Source of the DNA: Actinomycetota bacterium
GTDB taxonomy: Bacteria > Actinomycetota > Actinomycetes > S36-B12 > UBA5976
Reading direction: 5' to 3'
Assembly (NCBI GenBank): GCA_947486505.1
Contig: CANKTT010000007.1
Span: 1-22,849, forward strand
Length of the DNA stretch: 22,849 nt
The translations under genes were made by a program, and so were the position numbers. The notes beneath the pieces were generated by a model. That model did not search any database, was not told where the DNA came from, and was given only the letters and a program-made list of their open reading frames with translations. Below, one piece after another: positions 17,634 to 22,849 of the stretch; the first letter of the stretch is position 1; each line of letters begins with the position of its first letter.

Positions 17634-18671
17634 ATGCGATCAATCAAAACAATCCACGTCGTTAGTTGCCATGCCGAAGGTGAAGTCGGAGATGTGATTG
17701 TTGGTGGTGTAAATCCGCCACCTGGCGATACTTTGTATGATCAGTCCCGGTTCATTGCCACCGACAACGAACTTCGTCAATTTGTTTTGAATGAACCACG
17801 TGGCGGTGTTTTCCGACATGTAAACATGTTGGTTCCACCCAAAGATCCAAGAGCAGCAGTTGGATTCATCATCATGGAACCCGAAGACACCCCACTGATG
17901 TCTGGTTCCAATTCAATGTGCGTTGCCACCGTAGTTCTAGAAACTGGAATTGTGCCAATGGTTGAGCCAGAAACCCACTTCTTCATGGAAGCCCCAGCTG
18001 GATTAGTTGAAGTTTTTGCAACTTGTAAAGACGGCAAGGCAACCCAGATCAAGGTTCACAATGTTCCTGCGTTTGCGGCAACTTTGGACACCAAGCTAGA
18101 GGTTCCTGGTTTAGGAACTTTGACAGTTGATACCGCTTGGGGTGGTGACAGTTTCGTTATCGTGAACGCAAAAGAATTGGGATTCACACTTGACCCAAGT
18201 GAAGCTCGCGATCTTGCGGTTATGGGAATTGGAATCACCAAAGCTGCAAATGAGCAGTTAACTTTCACTCACCCAACTATTCCAGGCTGGACTCACTTCT
18301 CATTTTGCCAAATGGCAATGCCCGTGTTTGAAGAAAACGGCTCACTGATTAGCCATAATGCAGTTGCAGTTCAGCCAGGAAAAATTGATCGCTCACCAAC
18401 CGGCACCGGAGTTTCGGCACGCATGGCAGTTCTACATGCCCGTGGCGTAATGAAACTCGGCGATCGAATCCGCGGACGCTCAATTATTGGATCGCACTTT
18501 GAGGGCCGTATCGAACAGGAAGTAATGATTGGCGATAAACCAGGCATCATCCCATCGATTGCTGGCCAAGCTTGGTTAACTGGTACTCACCAACACATGT
18601 TGGATCCAACAGACCCATATCCGCATGGCTACATTGTCAGCGACACTTGGCCACGAATTGGAAAAGATTAA
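17634..18671 (+). CDS. Proline racemase superfamily protein (hydroxyproline dehydratase/epimerase-like)
   Basis: The 345-residue protein has the full proline-racemase fold signature: [18 protein letters not shown], a pro-rich NEPRGG segment, [13 protein letters not shown] and [20 protein letters not shown]. In proline racemase and 4-hydroxyproline epimerase both acid/base residues are Cys; in trans-3-hydroxyproline dehydratase one is Thr. Here the first position is Ser90 (MSGSNS rather than MCGH) and the second is Thr256 (SPTGTG rather than SPCGTG), so both cysteines are gone. Racemisation by the two-thiol mechanism is therefore unlikely; a dehydratase or another alpha-proton chemistry on a proline-like imino acid is more plausible (inference). 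It leads a tight unit with a P450 8 bases downstream. The substrate is not known. Confidence 0.85.
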   Translation: MRSIKTIHVVSCHAEGEVGDVIVGGVNPPPGDTLYDQSRFIATDNELRQFVLNEPRGGVFRHVNMLVPPKDPRAAVGFIIMEPEDTPLMSGSNSMCVATVVLETGIVPMVEPETHFFMEAPAGLVEVFATCKDGKATQIKVHNVPAFAATLDTKLEVPGLGTLTVDTAWGGDSFVIVNAKELGFTLDPSEARDLAVMGIGITKAANEQLTFTHPTIPGWTHFSFCQMAMPVFEENGSLISHNAVAVQPGKIDRSPTGTGVSARMAVLHARGVMKLGDRIRGRSIIGSHFEGRIEQEVMIGDKPGIIPSIAGQAWLTGTHQHMLDPTDPYPHGYIVSDTWPRIGKD

Positions 18672-18679
18672 CTCCTGGC

Positions 18680-19885
18680 ATGTCCGTATCACCAAACATT
18701 GCTCACCTAGATTTCTCTGAAACTGGATTTTCGATCCGTTCTGATCAAGTCATGCAAGCGCGGGAGCAACATTGGTATGCGACAACAAACTTTGGCATTG
18801 CAATCTTGCGTTATGAAGATTCCAATGCCTTACTCAAGGACAAGCGCCTCTATCAAGGCACTCGCAGATGGCCATCACATTTTGGCATAACAGATGGCCT
18901 ATTGGCGCAGTGGTGGCCCGACATCATGCTCAGCATTGAAGGTGAGGATCACCTTCGACTTCGCAAACTTTCCGGTCCCGCCTTTTCGCCCAAGGTTCTT
19001 GAGCCTTTGATCCCGACATTTTCGGAACTTGCTCATGAGTTAATAGATGGTTTTTGTGAACGCGGGACCGCGGAGTTTATGAGTGAATTCGCTGAAGCTT
19101 ATTCAGCCCGAGTAATCACTGGCTTACTTGGAATCGATAAGTCACATTGGCGAGAGATCGCAGATCTAGCTACCGAACTTGGATATGTATTTAGTGTCAC
19201 GATCAAAGATGACTTAGAAGTTATCGAGCATGGGTTATCGGGGCTGCTAGAGATATCCAAAGATCTGATTGAAAGTCGCCAAGGCACAGATGGTGATGAT
19301 TTTGTCGGTGCACTTATCAGGGCAAACTCTGATGGTAAGAAAATTACAGATCATGAATTATTGATGCTGGTTAGTTTCATTATTTTTGCTGGTTTTGACA
19401 CCACTCGAAATCAAATTGGCCTAGGGCTGCAGACTTTTTCCAAACACATGGATCAGTGGCAAAACTTAGGGGAGAATCCGGACTTGGCTCGAAGCGCGGT
19501 TGAAGAAGTTATGCGAGTTAATCCAACAATCACTTGGGTTAGTCGCGAGGCTTCCGTAGATGTTGAGTACAAAGACCTGGTTATTCAACAAGGCAAAACC
19601 ATTCACTTATTAACTATTCCGTCTGGAAGCGATCCACGCAGATTTGAACAAGTCGAATTCGATATAACTGCGCAAAGACCGCCTCACTTTGGCTTCGGTG
19701 GGGGAATGCATCACTGCTTAGGACATTATGTGGCGCGCCTAGATATGGCCGAGGCATACAAAGCACTTGCACAGCGCCTGCCAGATTTTGAAATCCTGTC
19801 AGGAGCCTCGTACCTTCCAGATAGCGGAAACACTGGTCCGATTGAATTACCGATCAAGTTCACGCCTTCAGCTCGTAGGTCCTAA
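18680..19885 (+). CDS. Cytochrome P450
   Basis: With ATG 18680 this is a 401-residue soluble bacterial P450. Motifs in order: C-helix HLRLRKLSGPAFSP (91-104); I-helix oxygen-activation motif AGFDTT (237-242); K-helix EVMR (ExxR, 276-279); SDPRRFE region (317-323); heme loop FGFGGGMHHCLGH with thiolate Cys346. There is no N-terminal membrane anchor, as expected for bacterial class I enzymes. No ferredoxin or reductase gene is nearby, so electrons must come from elsewhere. The in-frame extension to 18572 lies inside the upstream gene and is unlike P450 sequence. It has no clear Shine-Dalgarno sequence; TTAACT at 18668-18673 gives the leaderless spacing but is a poor box. Its stop shares one base with the glycosylase ATG. 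Confidence 0.92.
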   Translation: MSVSPNIAHLDFSETGFSIRSDQVMQAREQHWYATTNFGIAILRYEDSNALLKDKRLYQGTRRWPSHFGITDGLLAQWWPDIMLSIEGEDHLRLRKLSGPAFSPKVLEPLIPTFSELAHELIDGFCERGTAEFMSEFAEAYSARVITGLLGIDKSHWREIADLATELGYVFSVTIKDDLEVIEHGLSGLLEISKDLIESRQGTDGDDFVGALIRANSDGKKITDHELLMLVSFIIFAGFDTTRNQIGLGLQTFSKHMDQWQNLGENPDLARSAVEEVMRVNPTITWVSREASVDVEYKDLVIQQGKTIHLLTIPSGSDPRRFEQVEFDITAQRPPHFGFGGGMHHCLGHYVARLDMAEAYKALAQRLPDFEILSGASYLPDSGNTGPIELPIKFTPSARRS

Positions 19886-20535
19886 TGCCTGAGAAACCAA
19901 AGGCGCCACCAAAACTCAAATCAATCAAATCAATTCAAAAGTATTTGGCTACCCAAGATCAGCGACTCGGTAGATTCCTAGAGAATGCCCCGCTGTATCC
20001 AGTTGCCAAAGAACCTGCACACAATTCACATTTCGAAACCATTGTGTTTGCGGTGATTGGACAACAGTTATCAGGGAAAGCAGCAGACACGATTACGCAC
20101 CGGTTAATTGCGAAAACTGGGTCACCAGTTAAGCCAGCCAAAATTCTAAAACTGGGCCACCTTGAACTTCGCGAAATAGGTCTGAGTAATGCCAAGGCGA
20201 GAACAATTCTTGAGTTAAGTGAAGCGATTGTTAAGGGCTTTGATCTGGAGTCAGTCGATCAATTACCTGATGATGAAGTCGTTAAGCAGTTGACCCAATT
20301 CTGGGGAATCGGTCGCTGGACCGTCGAGATGTTCATGATGTTTAGATTGGGCAGACTCGATGTTTGGCCAATCGGTGACTTGGGCGTGCGTAGAGGTTGG
20401 GGAATCATTCAAGGCTTGGGTTACACACCAACGGAGAAAGAAGTAATTGGCGTAACAGATCATCTTTCTCCGTATCGAAGTGTCGTTGCTTGGCATTGCT
20501 GGCGAGCAACTGATGAAGAACCAGACTTTTGGTAA
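19885..20535 (+). CDS. DNA-3-methyladenine glycosylase II (AlkA/MAG-type, HhH-GPD family)
   Basis: This 216-residue protein removes alkylated bases such as 3-methyladenine from DNA in base-excision repair. The N-terminal part has FETIVFAVIGQQLSGKAAD (about 50-68), the usual helical start of the family. The helix-hairpin-helix is at about 130-150 (LTQFWGIGRWTVEMFMM), and the catalytic aspartate is Asp165 in DVWPIGDLGVRRG. The C-terminal SPYRSVVAWHCWRA is typical. It lacks the AlkA N-terminal TBP-like domain and the Fe-S cluster of the endonuclease III group. The ATG overlaps the P450 stop (TAATG), so it is translated as the last gene of the proline-racemase/P450 unit. No functional link to those enzymes is evident. 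Confidence 0.9.
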   Translation: MPEKPKAPPKLKSIKSIQKYLATQDQRLGRFLENAPLYPVAKEPAHNSHFETIVFAVIGQQLSGKAADTITHRLIAKTGSPVKPAKILKLGHLELREIGLSNAKARTILELSEAIVKGFDLESVDQLPDDEVVKQLTQFWGIGRWTVEMFMMFRLGRLDVWPIGDLGVRRGWGIIQGLGYTPTEKEVIGVTDHLSPYRSVVAWHCWRATDEEPDFW

Positions 20536-20562
20536 CTGCTACCTGCTAATTCTTCGCAGTCG

Positions 20563-20588
20563 TGATTCTTTGATTTCATCTAGAATCA
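20563..20588. repeat. 7-bp inverted repeat overlapping the serA -10 box
   Basis: TGATTCT (20563-20569) and AGAATCA (20582-20588) are perfect inverted copies separated by 12 bases. The right arm lies over the last five bases of the putative -10 box TAGAAT. This placement suits an operator, but it could be chance. Confidence 0.35.
20581..20586 (+). promoter_or_regulatory. Putative leaderless -10 box of serA
   Basis: TAGAAT is followed by 6 bases (cagaat) and the ATG at 20593. The hexamer is identical to that of gatC. No Shine-Dalgarno sequence and no recognisable -35 are seen. Confidence 0.55.
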
Positions 20589-20592
20589 GAAT

Positions 20593-21549
20593 ATGTCTAA
20601 GCCTGTAGTGCTAATTGCCGAAGAACTTTCTCCAGCCACAATCGCGGTTCTTGGTGAAGAGTTCGAAATTCGGTACTGCGAAGGTGCCAATCGGGTGGAA
20701 CTACTCAGCAACCTAGCCTCTGCAAATGCAGTTTTAATTCGTTCAGCAACCAAAATGGATGCCGAAGCAATTGCGGCTGCACCAAATTTGAAGATTATTG
20801 CGCGCGCTGGAGTTGGCCTGGACAATGTTGATGTGCCAGCGGCAACCACTGCTGGAGTGTTAGTTGTAAATGCCCCAACCAGCAACATTGTTTCGGCGGC
20901 AGAGTTAGCAGTTTCGCTATTACTTGCTGTGGCTCGAAATGTAGTTCCAGCTAACTTGGCACTAAAGAATGGCCAATGGAAGCGCTCTCAATTTGGGGGA
21001 GTTGAACTTCAAGGTAAGACCGTTGGAATCATTGGTATGGGCAAAATTGGAATGTTAGTAGCTCAGCGCCTTGCTGGCTTCGACATGAAATTTGTCGCAT
21101 ACGATCCGTACGTCAAAACTGCGCCCACAGGTGGCCCAGAAATCAAAATGGTTTCACTAGATGACTTGCTTTCGGAATCAGACTTTGTAACCATCCACAT
21201 CCCAAAGACAGCCGAAACAACGGGACTAATTGATTCCGCAGCACTACTGAAGATGAAGTCGACTGCTTTTGTGATTAACGCAGCCCGCGGTGGAGTATTA
21301 GATGAAGGCGCGTTGTTTGATGCACTTAAAGCAGGAACGATTGCTGGCGCGGGACTGGATGTTTATGCCACCGAACCTTGCACAGACTCACCGCTGTTCG
21401 CCTTAGACAATGTTGTTGCTACACCACACTTAGGCGCTTCAACTGAAGAGGCGCAAGAAAAAGCTGGTATTGCTGTAGCAGAATCAGTTGTTGCAGCGTT
21501 TGCTGGCAAGGAAGTTCCAGGCGCAGTTAACGCAGATTCAGTTAACTAG
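20593..21549 (+). CDS. serA: D-3-phosphoglycerate dehydrogenase, short form
   Basis: The 318-residue protein is closest by eye to SerA, which oxidises 3-phosphoglycerate to 3-phosphohydroxypyruvate at the start of serine synthesis. Features: IIARAGVGLDNVDV (68-81), VVNAPTSNIVSAAELAVSLLL (91-111), NAD motif GMGKIG (148-153) with Asp171 after beta-2 favouring NAD, Arg232 in NAARGGVLDE, Glu261 in DVYATEP and His279 in VATPHLGAST. It ends right after AFAGKEVPGAVNADSVN, where actinobacterial SerA (about 530 residues) continues into its substrate-binding and ACT domains. So the regulatory half is missing, and serine feedback of the usual kind is not expected. The position after ilvBNC recalls serA1 in mycobacteria. 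Another 2-hydroxyacid dehydrogenase role is possible. Confidence 0.82.
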   Translation: MSKPVVLIAEELSPATIAVLGEEFEIRYCEGANRVELLSNLASANAVLIRSATKMDAEAIAAAPNLKIIARAGVGLDNVDVPAATTAGVLVVNAPTSNIVSAAELAVSLLLAVARNVVPANLALKNGQWKRSQFGGVELQGKTVGIIGMGKIGMLVAQRLAGFDMKFVAYDPYVKTAPTGGPEIKMVSLDDLLSESDFVTIHIPKTAETTGLIDSAALLKMKSTAFVINAARGGVLDEGALFDALKAGTIAGAGLDVYATEPCTDSPLFALDNVVATPHLGASTEEAQEKAGIAVAESVVAAFAGKEVPGAVNADSVN

Positions 21550-22771
21550 TTAGTCCGACTCGGAACAGCTCGACCATTTCGTCGATTTCTGCTTCGGTAG
21601 TGCTAAGTGGTGGCGCAACTTGAAGTGCTCCACCCCAAATTGCACGTGAGATAACTCCAACATCGCGACACTTGCCATACATGGCAGGCGCAATATTTGG
21701 GTCAGCCATTTGGATGCCACCTAAGAAGCCAACGCCAGTGCGAACTTCGCTAACAACATCGAGATCTTCTAGTGTGCGCAGTGCGCTGGCAAACTTATCC
21801 TCGAGGCGAGCAACGTGAGCTGGAAGGTTTTCGCGCATCAGGATGTTGATGTTTGCAACGCCAGCGGCTGCAGCTGTGGCATGTCCACCGTAGGTGTAGC
21901 CATGGCGCCAGACGCCCGCACTTGGTGCATAGAAAGCTTCCCAAACTGATGGAGCAGCGATTACTGCGCCCATTGGTGCGTAACCTGAAGTCAAACCTTT
22001 TGCGACTGTGATCAGATCAGGGGCTAAGCCATATCGAGTCGAAGCAAACCAATCGCCACAGCGACCAAAGCCATTGATAACTTCATCGGCCACGAAAAGA
22101 ATGTTGCGCTCGGCACACGCCTTGCGAACTGTCTGAAGATATAGATCTGGCGGAATCCTAACCCCACCGGCACCTTGAATTGGTTCGCAGAAAAACGCAG
22201 CGATGTTCTCTTCGCCGATGCGATCAATGGTTGCGATCATTTCATCGGCATCGTCCCAAGGAACGCGAACAACATCTTCAACTAATTCCGAATAGCCATC
22301 ATTGTTTGGTGGAATGCCTGCAATTGAGGTACCACCAGCATGCATACCGTGGTAACCATTTTCCCGAAATACGATTACTTTCTTAGATGGCTTACCCTGC
22401 AAAGTCCAGTAGCGGCGAGACATCTTTAGGGCAGTGTCGATACTGTCGCTGCCACCTGAAGTGAAGAAGATTTTTGAGTCTGGCACAGGTGAAATAGAGG
22501 CAACTAAATCTGCTAATTCGATGGTTGGCGCCGTAGTGCATTCACCAAATGAAGAATATGATGCAATGTCTGCGGCTTGAGCTGCCATCGCTTCGCCAAT
22601 TTCTTTACGACCGTGCCCAACATTCATGTACCAAAGAGCACCAGCGGCATCGAAGTACTTTTTGCCCTTGTCATCCCAAATCCAGGAGCCCTCACCTTTA
22701 GTCATAACCAGTGGGCCATTGTTTGAAATAGCGTGCATGTCGGCGAATCCGTGCCAGAAAGCATTTGACAT
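21542..22771 (-). CDS. Class III PLP-dependent aminotransferase
   Basis: This 409-residue enzyme belongs to the class III (omega) aminotransferases. Motifs: FFTSGGSDSIDTALKMSRRYW (about 102-122; phosphate-binding and cofactor region), NGYHGMHAGG (138-147), Asp229 in VADEVINGFGR, which contacts the pyridine nitrogen, and the PLP lysine Lys258 in TVAKGLTSGYAPMGAV. GYHG with SGYAPMGA resembles omega-amino acid:pyruvate and putrescine/beta-alanine aminotransferases; the amino donor cannot be fixed from sequence. The start at 22771 is preferred because AGGAG lies 5 bases upstream and the protein then begins MSNAFWHGFADMH. An in-frame ATG at 22825 would add 18 residues that look like leader. It converges with serA, overlapping it by 8 bases. 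Confidence 0.9.
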   Translation of the reverse strand: MSNAFWHGFADMHAISNNGPLVMTKGEGSWIWDDKGKKYFDAAGALWYMNVGHGRKEIGEAMAAQAADIASYSSFGECTTAPTIELADLVASISPVPDSKIFFTSGGSDSIDTALKMSRRYWTLQGKPSKKVIVFRENGYHGMHAGGTSIAGIPPNNDGYSELVEDVVRVPWDDADEMIATIDRIGEENIAAFFCEPIQGAGGVRIPPDLYLQTVRKACAERNILFVADEVINGFGRCGDWFASTRYGLAPDLITVAKGLTSGYAPMGAVIAAPSVWEAFYAPSAGVWRHGYTYGGHATAAAAGVANINILMRENLPAHVARLEDKFASALRTLEDLDVVSEVRTGVGFLGGIQMADPNIAPAMYGKCRDVGVISRAIWGGALQVAPPLSTTEAEIDEMVELFRVGLTS

Positions 22772-22776
22772 ATTTA

Positions 22777-22781
22777 CTCCT
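22777..22781 (-). promoter_or_regulatory. Shine-Dalgarno sequence deciding the aminotransferase start
   Basis: On the minus strand AGGAG stands 5 bases (taaat) before the ATG at 22771. This favours that start over the in-frame ATG at 22825, which has no comparable signal before the window ends. Confidence 0.6.
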
Positions 22782-22849
22782 TCGAAGTCCTTCCAGAATA
22801 CCGATTTAACTTTGCGTTGTGGCATAGTTAGGCCATGATTTCTTGGCCA

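Noticed and set aside
20593..21549. serA broken by a frameshift
   Set aside because: The sequence after the stop encodes the intact C-terminus of the opposing aminotransferase, so no displaced SerA C-terminal domain is present to be rejoined.

Overview
The window is a dense, almost entirely coding stretch of bacterial chromosome whose gene order and protein sequences point to an actinobacterium. The order ligA - gatCA - gatB ... ilvB - ilvN - ilvC ... serA resembles the arrangement I recall from mycobacteria. Base composition looks moderate (high 40s % G+C by eye, not computed), unusually low for that phylum. Intergenic gaps are tiny, which suggests a streamlined, perhaps aquatic, lineage. 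The lineage is inference; the compactness is seen directly.

Layout. (1) Positions 1-3730, plus strand: the 3' end of ligA (BRCT domain), then gatC-gatA-gatB for the tRNA-dependent amidotransferase. (2) 3731-5173, minus: a stand-alone amidase-signature enzyme whose stop abuts the gatB stop. (3) 5239-9104, plus: a 2-hydroxyacid dehydrogenase, ilvD, and a YibE/F-type membrane protein. (4) 9101-11785, minus: pyruvate, phosphate dikinase, tail-to-tail with yibE/F by a 4-base overlap. (5) 11786-12133: the only sizeable non-coding gap, with several inverted and direct repeats. (6) 12134-16471, plus: ilvB-ilvN-ilvC and a quinone oxidoreductase. (7) 16513-17583: a NadR-like bifunctional NAD salvage protein. 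(8) 17634-20535: a proline-racemase-superfamily enzyme, a cytochrome P450 and a 3-methyladenine DNA glycosylase packed as one unit. (9) 20593-21549: a short phosphoglycerate dehydrogenase without the usual C-terminal regulatory domains. (10) 21542-22771, minus: a class III aminotransferase overlapping the end of serA.

How the genes work together. ilvB, ilvN, ilvC and ilvD supply the common steps of valine/isoleucine synthesis from pyruvate. The neighbouring pyruvate, phosphate dikinase sits at the PEP/pyruvate node, and serA draws from 3-phosphoglycerate. gatCAB makes Gln-tRNA(Gln) and/or Asn-tRNA(Asn). The remaining enzymes look like small-molecule catabolism or salvage.

Regulatory style. 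At least six genes that begin transcription units carry a TAnnnT-like hexamer exactly 6 or 7 bases before the ATG and no Shine-Dalgarno sequence, the signature of leaderless transcripts. ilvB, ilvC, ppdK, gatA and the aminotransferase have Shine-Dalgarno sequences instead. I saw no mobile element, CRISPR array, tRNA or rRNA. Most of the window is ordinary housekeeping. The parts most worth a second look are the ppdK/ilvB intergenic region, the active site of the proline-racemase homologue and its P450 partner, and the promoter/terminator economy.
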